Of a stretch of DNA of 64,000 bases, positions 42,656-50,930 are shown piece by piece (position 1 is the stretch's first letter; every line of letters begins with the position of its first letter). The notes under the pieces are model-generated. The model ran no database searches. It was not told where the DNA came from and was given only the letters and a program-made list of their open reading frames with translations. The position numbers and the translations under genes are program-made. Source of the DNA: Paenibacillus terrigena DSM 21567 (lineage in GTDB: Bacteria; Bacillota; Bacilli; Paenibacillales; Paenibacillaceae); contig NZ_KB895414.1 in assembly GCF_000374845.1 (NCBI RefSeq), forward strand, positions 620,001-684,000, written 5' to 3'.

Positions 42656-42689
42656 GTGTCCTTCACGACAGAAAGGTAGAGGTGAGTTG

Positions 42690-42965
42690 ATGAGAATCAA
42701 TCTACGTATCCTGAATCTCTCTGCTTGGATAGTTCTGCTTACGATCATCATTGTTCCAGGCAAAGTGTACACGGCAGGTATTTTGCGAACGGAATTTGGA
42801 TTCCCGTTTCGTTTTTTTGTAGAGTATCACAATAAAGTGAATGAGAGCCATGTTTGGTTCCTTCGCGGGATTCGTATTGACCTGCTCTATTTTATATTCG
42901 ATGTCTTGATCATTTACGGGATCCTTCATGGGCTGTTGTATATCTTATCGAGAGCAAAAAAGTGA
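42690..42965 (+). CDS. Small membrane protein of unknown function
   Basis: 91 residues with two hydrophobic segments, LNLSAWIVLLTIIIVPGKVY and IDLLYFIFDVLIIYGILHGLLYIL, separated by a charged extracellular or cytosolic stretch. ATG 42690 follows AGAGGTGA. It starts 34 bases after the ArsR-DUF2087 gene and ends 28 bases before the HD protein. No recognised family. Confidence 0.7.
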   Translation: MRINLRILNLSAWIVLLTIIIVPGKVYTAGILRTEFGFPFRFFVEYHNKVNESHVWFLRGIRIDLLYFIFDVLIIYGILHGLLYILSRAKK

Positions 42966-42993
42966 GAAGCTTCTACCTTAAAGGGGGTATCCT

Positions 42994-43608
42994 ATGAAAT
43001 CCGCCTACAATTCCTTGGTGATCGAACCGTTATCGGGAAATCTCCGGAACGACATCGTCAATTTCTTAAGGAATAATGGCTGTCCGAAGACGGCCGAACA
43101 TAGTATTAGAGTTGGGAATGAAGCTAGAAAAATTGCTGGCCAATTTCTTGCTAGCATCGCGTCAGCCGAAATCGCCGGTTATTTGCATGATATTAGTGCC
43201 GTATTTGCAAACGATGTGAGGATTCAGGTTTCTCGCGACCTTGGGATTGAAGTGCTGCCTGAAGAAGAGACATTGCCGATGATTATTCATCAGAAAATCT
43301 CCAAAGAAATGGCTAGAGATATTTTTCATATTCAAGATCAAGAAATCCTGGATGCCATCGGTTGTCATACGACCCTGAGAAAAAATGCAACGCTGTTAGA
43401 CAAGGTTCTATTTGTTGCAGATAAAATTGAATGGGACCAAGCAGGAAGTCCACCTTATTTGAATCAAATTTTGCCGCATTTGGACCATTCGTTGGATCAT
43501 GCAGCTTTCGAATATATTGATTATCTGTGGCGTCAAAAAGAGAAACTGCGCGTCATTCATCCCTGGCTTAGGGATGCGTATGACGAGTTGAGAGAGAAGA
43601 TTGAATAG
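42994..43608 (+). CDS. HD-domain hydrolase (YqeK-like)
   Basis: 204 residues with an HD metal pattern: H36 in AEHSIRVGNEARKI, the HD pair in IAGYLHDISAVF, H-x in IIHQKISKEMARDIF, GCHTT and the distal aspartate in FVADKIEWD. This order matches YqeK, a diadenosine tetraphosphate hydrolase, though the sequence is divergent enough that the substrate is tentative. AAAGGGGG lies 7 bases before the ATG. Confidence 0.85.
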   Translation: MKSAYNSLVIEPLSGNLRNDIVNFLRNNGCPKTAEHSIRVGNEARKIAGQFLASIASAEIAGYLHDISAVFANDVRIQVSRDLGIEVLPEEETLPMIIHQKISKEMARDIFHIQDQEILDAIGCHTTLRKNATLLDKVLFVADKIEWDQAGSPPYLNQILPHLDHSLDHAAFEYIDYLWRQKEKLRVIHPWLRDAYDELREKIE

Positions 43609-43651
43609 TTGATCGAGATAAACAAATTCACGATAGAAAGGTGTGCCTGAT

Positions 43652-43798
43652 ATGAATGAGTTATTTTTCATCCTATTCATCGTCGTTATCGCAGCGATCC
43701 TCGGGAATCAATATGCAACGATCAAGCGATTGGAAGGTCTGCAAAAATCATTAGATGAGATCAACGAAAAGCTGAAGAAGGATGAGGATGATCGCTAG
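43652..43798 (+). CDS. Small single-pass membrane protein (48 aa)
   Basis: A short frame with GAAAGG about 12 bases before the ATG. Residues 3-18 are a transmembrane helix (ELFFILFIVVIAAILG) followed by a charged amphipathic coil (TIKRLEGLQKSLDEINEKLKK). The layout, one helix plus a short coiled-coil tail, is common among small Bacillales membrane proteins. It is 43 bases after the HD gene. Coding status rests on ribosome binding site, composition and helix-plus-coil pattern. Confidence 0.65.
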   Translation: MNELFFILFIVVIAAILGNQYATIKRLEGLQKSLDEINEKLKKDEDDR

Positions 43799-44119
43799 GG
43801 ACAAATCAATGTCCAAGAAATTGATCCGGTCACCATTATTCATAGCCTCATACGCTCCTATATTGGAATTTATCCACTAACTTTAGCCTGCATCAACCAA
43901 CTTCGTGCGCTATGGTGGATTTCTGCACTAACTTCGGGTGAATTCACCACAATTGAACCGTTATAAGCCTGCTACCGTGCGAGAATCCATTATAGGCAAC
44001 AGATCAAGGATGATTCCACTTTCTATCCTACCTGGAATACAGTGTAGCTATGCATGACGATGTTCATCACCCAATATCATTTATTTGTATATCGAATTTA
44101 TGTTGAAAGCAGGAAGCCT
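43799..44119. other. Intergenic region with imperfect repeats, no gene seen
   Basis: About 320 bases. It holds two ACTAACTT motifs (near 43876 and 43927) and an imperfect hairpin GGTGGATT/AATTCACC (43914-43921 with 43941-43948). This looks like a decayed short intergenic repeat; no convincing coding sequence was found. Confidence 0.4.
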
Positions 44120-44602
44120 ATGAATATTAAACTCGTTCCCACCACACGAGATAACTGGCGAGAAGCCATGCAATTACAAGTTCATCAGGAGCAGTCTCCT
44201 TATGTAGCTTCGGTTGTCGTATCGTTAGCCAAGGTACATATTCGGCCCGACGGAGAACAATATGATTATGCGCCGTTCAACATATACAATGCCGAAGATC
44301 GCTTAATCGGATTTATCATGACCGCTGTTGACGACACGACCACATGGTCTTATTGGTTGACTGGATTCATCATTGATGCGATGGAGCAAGGAAAAGGGTA
44401 CGGTAAGGCAGCATTGCAAGCTGCGATCGATCATATTCGGACGCAATTTCCGCAGAGTCAGCGGGTGAATTTAACGGCGCACGCGGATAATACGAGGGCG
44501 AGAAGACTCTATGAGAAGTTCGGATTCACCGAAACGGGTGAAGTATATGACGGGGAAGTTGTATATCGGTATGATCTTGATCATCCAGATAGTGATGCTT
44601 AG
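44120..44602 (+). CDS. GNAT-family N-acetyltransferase (diamine-acetyltransferase-like)
   Basis: 160 residues from ATG 44120 with AAGCAGGA 6 bases upstream. The acetyl-CoA loop is EQGKGYGKAALQAAIDHI and the C-terminus RVNLTAHADNTRARRLYEKFGFTETGEV is typical. The N-terminal part (WREAMQLQVHQEQSPYVASVVVSLAKV) resembles BltD/PaiA-like spermine/spermidine acetyltransferases, which is a tentative substrate suggestion. Confidence 0.87.
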   Translation: MNIKLVPTTRDNWREAMQLQVHQEQSPYVASVVVSLAKVHIRPDGEQYDYAPFNIYNAEDRLIGFIMTAVDDTTTWSYWLTGFIIDAMEQGKGYGKAALQAAIDHIRTQFPQSQRVNLTAHADNTRARRLYEKFGFTETGEVYDGEVVYRYDLDHPDSDA

Positions 44603-44681
44603 ATCTCGATGTGATACAGGTATTTTGCGAGTCATAGTATAATGCCTCCATCGTCCTCTAAAGTACAGGGCGCTTCTCGTA

Positions 44682-44768
44682 CTCAATAACTGTTTTTTGG
44701 CAATTATTTCGAGAGCGAAGCTCCATGGCCTGCTCAATAACTGCTTTTTGGCAGTTATTTCGACTGCG
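44682..44768. repeat. Two tandem copies of a palindromic 36-bp unit
   Basis: Copies start CTCAATAACTG at 44682 and 44733 (51-base period), sharing 36 bases with few differences. Each contains a hairpin; the second is perfect, AATAACTGC, six bases, GCAGTTATT. No coding potential; lies between convergent genes. Confidence 0.7.
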
Positions 44769-44791
44769 GGGCAACTTCCTGCTTACAAGAA

Positions 44792-44831
44792 AAAGGATAG
44801 GGACCCAGCCGATGCTGAATCTCTATCCTTT
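44792..44831 (-). terminator. Terminator of the HesB-like gene
   Basis: AAAGGATAG pairs with CTATCCTTT across a 22-base loop; on the minus strand CCTATCCTTTTTCTTG gives the T-run. Confidence 0.7.
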
Positions 44832-44848
44832 CTTATTTCATACGAAAT

Positions 44849-45136
44849 CTATACGACTTCCAGTGCGATATCGTCATTCTTCTCATCGTACACGATGTGA
44901 AGCTCTTTATGTCCTAAATACCACATATTATCATCCTCAATATAGAACCGGATGCCTTCCACGACTTCTGAGAGCGCAGGATTTACTGGCTTATCTTGCA
45001 TCACACCCAGCGATAGACCGGGCACCACACTGCCACAACCGCCCATTCGCACGAATATTCTCAAATTATCGCCATCCGATAAAGACATTTCTCTTTTGTA
45101 CCAACGAGCTGCGGGTGCTTCCACTATCATTCTCAT
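44849..45136 (-). CDS. HesB/IscA-like protein (YneR type)
   Basis: 95 residues from ATG 45136, preceded by GGGGAGAG. The HesB-like fold is recognisable in APAARWYKREMSLSDGDNLRIFVRMGGCGSVVPGLSLGV, but the three-cysteine pattern of true A-type Fe-S carriers is reduced to a single Cys in GGCGS. This is the usual state of the YneR group, whose role is unknown, so an Fe-S carrier function should not be assumed. Monocistronic. Confidence 0.85.
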   Translation of the reverse strand: MRMIVEAPAARWYKREMSLSDGDNLRIFVRMGGCGSVVPGLSLGVMQDKPVNPALSEVVEGIRFYIEDDNMWYLGHKELHIVYDEKNDDIALEVV

Positions 45137-45251
45137 CGCTACTCTCCCCTTTCCCATATTATGATTTTATTTTATCACAAATGAACGGGGTCGTCCTTTA
45201 CCTTCCTGTCAAATGTTTGAACGCGCGAATTGGTCAGATTGTCGGTATGAA

Positions 45252-46724
45252 TTACTTCGTCGTGAATGTTACCCCAGTTGCCGTAGCCCATGCACCTACA
45301 GGTGTTACGGTATACGTCGTTCCTGCCGTTAGTTTGCCATTCTGAGTGAGATCAAATACACCCACTGCACCTTTACGGCTGGAATATTTGTAGGTTGCAA
45401 CGAGCTTATCCCCGTTCGGTGCGGTCAATGTCACGCTGCGGCCAGAGAATAACTCATCACCTGGGTCTTGCGCCAAGATCACGTTGATCGAAGTCTCACT
45501 AGTTGCTTCGGCATTCGTCACTTGAAGGGCTTCGAAGGACGTTGCCACAAACGTTGGATTCGCAATATTCGCCCAATCCGAATTTACCGTGTATTTCACG
45601 CCTGGTGTCAGTGTCTGTCCTTCCGGAAGACGGAATTTCGGCTCCTGCTTCCCATCCGTCGATTGTGTGAACGGCACGTATTTCGCTATGATCGGTTGTC
45701 CGCCTTCTGGCGTGATTGTCACTTGTCTTGCTTGCATCGAAGAGATGATTTGATACGTTTTACCATCCGCTTGCTCCTGATCGTTCAATACGAATGCATT
45801 CGCTCCACGGCCGCCGCTGTATGCAGAGATAATATAGCCATAGTCGACCACACCATTCGCTTTCAACGCTTCAATCTCGAACATATCGCTTGTTACCTGG
45901 CTGACTGTCGTCATATCCAATTTCGTCGCATTTCCTGTAAAAGAGCCAGATGGCTGACCTTTATAGGCTAAATTATAAGTCGTGCCTGCTTTTTGAACGG
46001 AAGTCGGGACGATATACGTCGCGATCGAACCCGTCTTCAGACGCGGCATGTTCGTCAATGTCAGGCCGTCATTGAATGCGAAATCTTCTTTCGCCTTCGC
46101 GAACACTTCATCCGTTGCGGTTAGTGGTTTATCGAAGGTAACGATCAATGTAATCGCATTTAAGGAACGAACACTTGTAATTTTCGCATCTGCTGAAGGA
46201 ATGGCCTGACGTGCTGTTGCTAACAAGTAAGCGACTTCGCCGCGATTTGCGCTGCTATCTGCTGCGAAGAATGCGTTCATCCAGTGATTCACGGATTTCA
46301 CATCGCGTTTCAACGCTTTAGATACCACTTGAACCAACTCTGTATCGGTTACCGTACCACTAGGATTAAATTGGCCATTTGCTGCTTCCATGATGCCAAG
46401 GCCTACAATTTCACTCGCATAATCCGCGTACCATGCATTCGGATTGACGTCCGTTAATACTGCTGTGTTCTCTGCTGTACCTTCGAGATTGAAGGTCTTC
46501 ACGACCATTTTAGCGAGTTCTGCGCGCGTGATTAGCTTCTGCTGTCCCATCGAGTGATCTGCATAACCTTGCATAACACCTATCTTGCTTAATGTATTGA
46601 TAGCGGATTGAATATCTTGATCGGTTAACGCCGCTTGTGCGTTAAGCACCGCGTAAGGAATTGTTGTCGCGCCAATGGCAGCTGCCAGCAGCATCGCTGC
46701 GATTTTTTTCGATATCTTATTCAT
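45252..46724 (-). CDS. S-layer homology (SLH) domain surface protein
   Basis: 490 residues from ATG 46724 with GAGGAGG 8 bases upstream. Signal peptide to about residue 30 (AVLNAQA). Residues about 31-165 contain SLH modules (LSKIGVMQGYADHSMGQQKLITRAELAKMVV; DVNPNAWYADYASEIVGLGIMEAANGQFNPSG; a degenerate third), which bind pyruvylated cell-wall polymer. The rest is Ig-like/beta-sandwich repeats starting KITSVRSLNAITLIVTFDKPL. Cell-surface structural or adhesive protein. Confidence 0.92.
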   Translation of the reverse strand: MNKISKKIAAMLLAAAIGATTIPYAVLNAQAALTDQDIQSAINTLSKIGVMQGYADHSMGQQKLITRAELAKMVVKTFNLEGTAENTAVLTDVNPNAWYADYASEIVGLGIMEAANGQFNPSGTVTDTELVQVVSKALKRDVKSVNHWMNAFFAADSSANRGEVAYLLATARQAIPSADAKITSVRSLNAITLIVTFDKPLTATDEVFAKAKEDFAFNDGLTLTNMPRLKTGSIATYIVPTSVQKAGTTYNLAYKGQPSGSFTGNATKLDMTTVSQVTSDMFEIEALKANGVVDYGYIISAYSGGRGANAFVLNDQEQADGKTYQIISSMQARQVTITPEGGQPIIAKYVPFTQSTDGKQEPKFRLPEGQTLTPGVKYTVNSDWANIANPTFVATSFEALQVTNAEATSETSINVILAQDPGDELFSGRSVTLTAPNGDKLVATYKYSSRKGAVGVFDLTQNGKLTAGTTYTVTPVGAWATATGVTFTTK

Positions 46725-46863
46725 GAATGATTTCCTCCTCATAACAGTTGTTGTTGCCTATACCTGTATGATAGAGGATAGAGATTAACACCCAAGAAAC
46801 GAATGATTAACAAAATCTAAACTGGCGATTAATTTTTTCGAAACAAGCTGAGTCTTCCCTGCA

Positions 46864-47556
46864 TTACACGGTAAAACGATACCCTGCACCCCACACGGTC
46901 TCGATATATTGCGGGTTCGATGGATCAACCTCCAGCTTCTCGCGCAGCTTGCGAACATGCACGGTCACAGTCGCAATATCTCCACTCGAATCAAGGCCCC
47001 AGATCCGCTCGAACAGATCTTCTTTGCTGAAAACACGGTTCGGATTGCTCGCGAGAAATGCCAGTAGATCAAATTCTCTGTTCGTAATCGCGACCTCCTT
47101 GTTGCGGACGAATACTCTGCGCGAGGCTCTGTCGATGAACAAACCGCGAATATGAATCTCATCCTGTGCACTCGGCTTCTGCTTACCAAGCAGACGCTCA
47201 TACCTTGTCAGATGGGCTTTCGCCCTGGCAACCAATTCGCTCGGACTGAACGGCTTCGTAATATAATCATCCGCCCCGAGATTGAAGGCACGGATTTTAT
47301 CAATTTCTTCTTTCTTCGCGGATACGATCAAGATCGGAACTTCCTTCGCTTCCCGAATGCGGCGGCATAATTCGAACCCATCCATTCCTGGCAGCTGCAA
47401 GTCGATAATGATTAGACTGTAGTCTTCTTGCAGTGCACGCTGCATCCCTTCATTCCCGGTATGGCACAGATCCACCACGAACCCATTCAGTTCGAAATAA
47501 TCCCGCTCCAGCTGTGCAATGGTCGTCTCATCCTCAATGATTAGAATTCGTGTCAT
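46864..47556 (-). CDS. OmpR/PhoB-family response regulator
   Basis: 230 residues. Receiver domain with IIEDE acidic pocket, phosphoacceptor Asp in LIIIDLQLPGMDG and the lysine in DDYITKPFSPSELVAR; C-terminal winged helix (REFDLLAFLASNPNRVFSKEDLFERIWG, TVTVHVRKLREKLE, TVWGAGYRF). It follows and overlaps the kinase stop by 23 bases. The kinase-first order is less common than the reverse. Target genes unknown; the SLH protein gene lies next downstream. Confidence 0.95.
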   Translation of the reverse strand: MTRILIIEDETTIAQLERDYFELNGFVVDLCHTGNEGMQRALQEDYSLIIIDLQLPGMDGFELCRRIREAKEVPILIVSAKKEEIDKIRAFNLGADDYITKPFSPSELVARAKAHLTRYERLLGKQKPSAQDEIHIRGLFIDRASRRVFVRNKEVAITNREFDLLAFLASNPNRVFSKEDLFERIWGLDSSGDIATVTVHVRKLREKLEVDPSNPQYIETVWGAGYRFTV

Positions 47557-49033
47557 CCAGCTCCATGCCTCCCTCGTTCATTAACCGTTTCAATGTGAAA
47601 AATATGCTCGTGCCTTCGCCTTCCTGACTTGCCGCCCAGATCGAACCGCCATGTCCTTCAATAATTTGACTTGCAATCGCAAGTCCTAAGCCGCTTCCGC
47701 CCGTTGCGGAATTGCGTGAAGACTCGGCACGATAGAACCGCTCGAAAATATGTGGCAGCGCATCCTGTGGGATACCCCTACCGTTATCCGTTATTTCCAC
47801 CGTGACGGTGTCGGCAGTTGGCATAAGCGATACTCGGATTTCCTTTTGCGGCTTATCCATATATTTGAGCGAGTTACCGATGATATTCAGCACCGTCCGC
47901 TTTAATTTCTCAAGATCGGCAATGACCAAGACCTCGCCCGCTTCGTGCTGATTCCAGGTGATCCCAACACCCTGATCTTCCAGGTCATAACGTAGCTCTT
48001 CGATGCAATCGTCCAGGAAGCGCACGATATTGACTGGCTCGAAGGTGAACGGCACTTGATTCAGATCCAATTTGGAATAGAGGAATAACTCATCCACCAG
48101 TTTATCCATATCGACTGCCTTGGCATAGATGATATTGACGTACTTCTCCATTTTCTCTGGCGTATCCGCAACACCGTCGCGAATGCCCTCGATATACCCT
48201 TTAATATTCGTGATTGGCGTTCGCAGGTCATGCGAGATATTCGAGATTAACTCTTTCCGATTCTCCTCATATTGCAGCTGCAGCTGTACCGATTCTTGCA
48301 GCCGTTGCCTCATACTCTCGAAGGCCCCGCTAAGTTGCCCCATCTCATCCTTCGAATGGAGATTCAGTTCGAATTGCAGATTGCCATCCTTAATACGTTC
48401 CGCAGAGTCACGAAGCAGGTGAAGCGGCTTGATCACGCTGCGCGTCAGCCAACGATAGAGCAATATATTCGCTATGACTAAGACACCGACCAGTATAATC
48501 GATAGGATCGGGAGTAGATTACGTACGACTTCGGCAAAAGGACTCCGTTCTCGAATGACGAACACGCCGCCCTTGGTCCCGTCCTTGAACATAAAGTCAA
48601 ACTTGGCATAAGCATAGAATCGGGCTCCAATATTGAATGTGCTGCGGATTTTACTGTTCCCCAGGTCGTACGGCGGGAGCGCCTGCTTCAATTCGGGCTG
48701 ATTGAACGTCAGAGATTCATAGATTTGATCACTTTCATGCCGGACATAAAGTCCTGATTTCTCAGCGCGCAGCTTAAAATCATAATCCCGCAGCAGCGCC
48801 TTGTTCTGCAATTCATCAGGATCATTTTTGGCCAAATACTTCAAATCGAGGAAGATCGACTCCCCCTGTTCCGTCAAGGGATTGATCTGGTAATGCACTT
48901 TATAGAAATCCCGGAAACTGTGCACATCCCCGGTCGATGCAATCGTAAAGAGCGCAGCGGTAAGCACGATCATGAGCAGGCTAATGACCAGCATGCCTGT
49001 ATAGGACAGTAATAATTTAATACGGATCGACAT
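47534..49033 (-). CDS. Sensor histidine kinase, HAMP-containing
   Basis: 499 residues. Membrane helices at about 7-32 and 172-194 flank an extracellular domain. HAMP (RWLTRSVIKPLHLLRDSAERIKDGNLQFE), HisKA with phosphoacceptor in LISNISHDLRTPITNIKGYIEG, and HATPase with N-box NIIGNSLKYM, G1 DNGRGIP and G2 GGSGLGLAI. Upstream partner of the overlapping OmpR-type regulator. Signal unknown. A terminator-like hairpin lies about 70 bases upstream of its start. Confidence 0.94.
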   Translation of the reverse strand: MSIRIKLLLSYTGMLVISLLMIVLTAALFTIASTGDVHSFRDFYKVHYQINPLTEQGESIFLDLKYLAKNDPDELQNKALLRDYDFKLRAEKSGLYVRHESDQIYESLTFNQPELKQALPPYDLGNSKIRSTFNIGARFYAYAKFDFMFKDGTKGGVFVIRERSPFAEVVRNLLPILSIILVGVLVIANILLYRWLTRSVIKPLHLLRDSAERIKDGNLQFELNLHSKDEMGQLSGAFESMRQRLQESVQLQLQYEENRKELISNISHDLRTPITNIKGYIEGIRDGVADTPEKMEKYVNIIYAKAVDMDKLVDELFLYSKLDLNQVPFTFEPVNIVRFLDDCIEELRYDLEDQGVGITWNQHEAGEVLVIADLEKLKRTVLNIIGNSLKYMDKPQKEIRVSLMPTADTVTVEITDNGRGIPQDALPHIFERFYRAESSRNSATGGSGLGLAIASQIIEGHGGSIWAASQEGEGTSIFFTLKRLMNEGGMELDDTNSNH

Positions 49034-49104
49034 GATCTCACCTTCTCACGCGCATAGTTAGTCCACATCTTATCATAAGCAATGATCGTTTGCTATTTCG
49101 AATA

Positions 49105-49139
49105 ATAGAACCTCAGGCTGCTCAGGCCTGAGGTTCTAT
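49105..49139. terminator. Hairpin upstream of the kinase gene
   Basis: ATAGAACCTCAGG and CCTGAGGTTCTAT form a perfect 13-bp stem with a 9-base loop; the tail is only weakly T-rich on either strand. No gene ends beside it, so it may be an attenuator or the end of a small RNA. The rest of the 255-base gap shows no gene. Confidence 0.5.
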
Positions 49140-49288
49140 CTCTTCAAAGCTTAAATTCACGGGGTGTTCCGGAAGCTCATTTGATTGTTCATAGAAGGTA
49201 GTTGAACATAGTCGCTTGCGGGATTATAATAACATCGGGTATATTTACCTATAACCTATGACTTTCGTACCTGGAGCGATCAGATCAG

Positions 49289-49570
49289 ATGATGTGGACA
49301 ATCATATTTTTTATTGGATTAGGAATATTCTGCGCAAGCCTCGGCTTTCTGCTTCATGCCGTGCTAGAACGAAATAGTAGAAGACTTCTATTTGCGATTC
49401 TAACTGCTGTCAGCTACTGTGTTCTACTGTATGGGGGCATGCAAGCCATTGATGAATATAAGATGCGCCATGCCATCAAAGAACAAGCGACGATCAATAC
49501 ACTGAAAGAACTCACGACAAAGACCACGAAGAGCACGGCTGGAGGCACCTCCAGCTCACCCCAAAAATAA
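49289..49570 (+). CDS. Small membrane protein of unknown function
   Basis: 93 residues with two transmembrane segments (WTIIFFIGLGIFCASLGFLL; LFAILTAVSYCVLLYGGMQA) and a polar Thr/Lys/Ser-rich tail. GGAG lies about 12 bases upstream. No family recognised. It stands alone, followed by a long hairpin terminator. Confidence 0.7.
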   Translation: MMWTIIFFIGLGIFCASLGFLLHAVLERNSRRLLFAILTAVSYCVLLYGGMQAIDEYKMRHAIKEQATINTLKELTTKTTKSTAGGTSSSPQK

Positions 49571-49584
49571 TATGTTCGATTCTA

Positions 49585-49627
49585 CGGCAACCCTTCTCCG
49601 AAAAAACGCATTCGGAACCGGTTGCCG
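49585..49627 (+). terminator. Terminator after the small membrane protein
   Basis: CGGCAACC pairs with GGTTGCCG with an inner TTCTCCGAA/TTCGGAA stem; tail TTATTTGC is only partly T-rich. Confidence 0.6.
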
Positions 49628-49782
49628 TTATTTGCATGTCCTCCCTCTCCGCATGAGCCCATGTTGTTCAATGGTAGACTTCAGCCCGCTCAGCCCTCTA
49701 CGCAGGTACATATGATATTTCAGTTGAAGCGCCCTACGAGCGTACAACAGGCGCGGAAAGTCTAGCCGAAGGAGGTGCACCC

Positions 49783-50904
49783 ATTAAAATTCTTATTGTC
49801 GCCCCTGAACAAATTCCTGTCCCACCGATCAAAGGTGGTTCCGTAGAAATTTGTATTCTTGCCATCGCTCGTCGCCTGGCTAAATCGCATAAAGTGACCG
49901 TCATCAGTAAGAAAACGCCCAAGTACCCAAATAAGACGCAAGACGGTAACCTTACCATAGAACGTGTCGATTCCGGCTCACCTACCAAATATTTGAAAGC
50001 TGTCCTAGACAAAATCAAGGGCAGGCATTTTGATGTGATTCAGGTCGATAACCGACCACGCTTCTTGCCAAAAATCAAAAAAATGTTCCCGCATATCCCG
50101 CTTTCATTATTCCTTCACTCTCTAACCTTTGTCAGCTCGTCCCAGATTCCTCGTCAAGAAGCCGCTCATTGCATGCAATATGCCGATTTGATTATCGCGA
50201 ACAGCCAATCATTAAAGTCAGAGCTCCTCGTGCGTTATCCAAAGATCAAAAATAGAATCAAAGTTGTATATCTCGGCACAGACGTCCATCGCTTCAGACC
50301 TCCGACAGATAAGGAGCGAAGTTCTGTTCGCGCGAAGCTTGGCGTGTCAGGCGCGTATGTGGTGGCCTTTGCGGGTCGAATCATTCCGCGGAAAGGCTTA
50401 CCCGTACTTATTCGCGCTATACATCATGCTAAGAAGTCGGTTCCGAACTTACAACTCCTTGTCGCAGGGAATACACAACGCAAAGGCTATGGCGCCCAAG
50501 TGAAGAAGCTTGCTGCGCAGCTAAAAGTACCGATGAAAATGGCCGGATACTATGCCCATAAACGCATGCATCAATTCTATTGGGCAGGAGACTGCTTCGT
50601 CTGTCCTTCCCAGAAGCATGAAGCCTTCGGACTCGTCAATATCGAGGCCATGGCATCCGGTCTGCCCGTTGTCGCATCTGACATCGGAGGGATTCGCGAG
50701 ATCATCCGCCATGAAAAGAACGGTATCCTCATTAGACGATTCCATGAGCCTTCAGCCTTTGCCACAGCCATTCAGCGTCTTGCCAGTCAACATAAATTCG
50801 CCAAGTCCATCCGTCGCACCGGACTTACCCATGTCAAAAAACAGTTCAGCTGGCAAGGAACGGCGGACCGCTTAATCAAGCTGTACACTAAACATCAGAC
50901 CTAA
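49783..50904 (+). CDS. Glycosyltransferase family 4, apparent ATT start codon
   Basis: 373 residues when started at ATT 49783. Upstream in frame to the stop at 49675 there is no ATG, GTG or TTG, whereas GAAGGAGGTG sits 6 bases before this ATT and the next residues, KILIVAPEQIPVPPIKGGS, are the expected first strand and glycine loop of a GT-B enzyme. A start at GTG 49894 would delete these 37 residues. The donor-binding half has VVAFAGRIIPRKGLPVLIRAI and KHEAFGLVNIEAMASGLPVVASDIGGIREI. It is 26 bases before the YheC/D gene and is probably involved in spore-coat or surface glycan synthesis. Confidence 0.88.
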   Translation: MKILIVAPEQIPVPPIKGGSVEICILAIARRLAKSHKVTVISKKTPKYPNKTQDGNLTIERVDSGSPTKYLKAVLDKIKGRHFDVIQVDNRPRFLPKIKKMFPHIPLSLFLHSLTFVSSSQIPRQEAAHCMQYADLIIANSQSLKSELLVRYPKIKNRIKVVYLGTDVHRFRPPTDKERSSVRAKLGVSGAYVVAFAGRIIPRKGLPVLIRAIHHAKKSVPNLQLLVAGNTQRKGYGAQVKKLAAQLKVPMKMAGYYAHKRMHQFYWAGDCFVCPSQKHEAFGLVNIEAMASGLPVVASDIGGIREIIRHEKNGILIRRFHEPSAFATAIQRLASQHKFAKSIRRTGLTHVKKQFSWQGTADRLIKLYTKHQT

Positions 50905-50930
50905 CTAGAGCGTTAGAGAAAGGAGCTCAG

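Noticed and set aside
44849-45136. A-type iron-sulfur carrier function for the HesB-like protein.
   Set aside because: The three-cysteine ligand set is missing; only one Cys is present, as in the YneR group.
49140-49260. A short minus-strand frame reading VIGKYTRCYYNPASDYVQLPS, protein-like in composition.
   Set aside because: No start codon or ribosome binding site, and only about 30 codons; kept only as part of the possible leader transcript.
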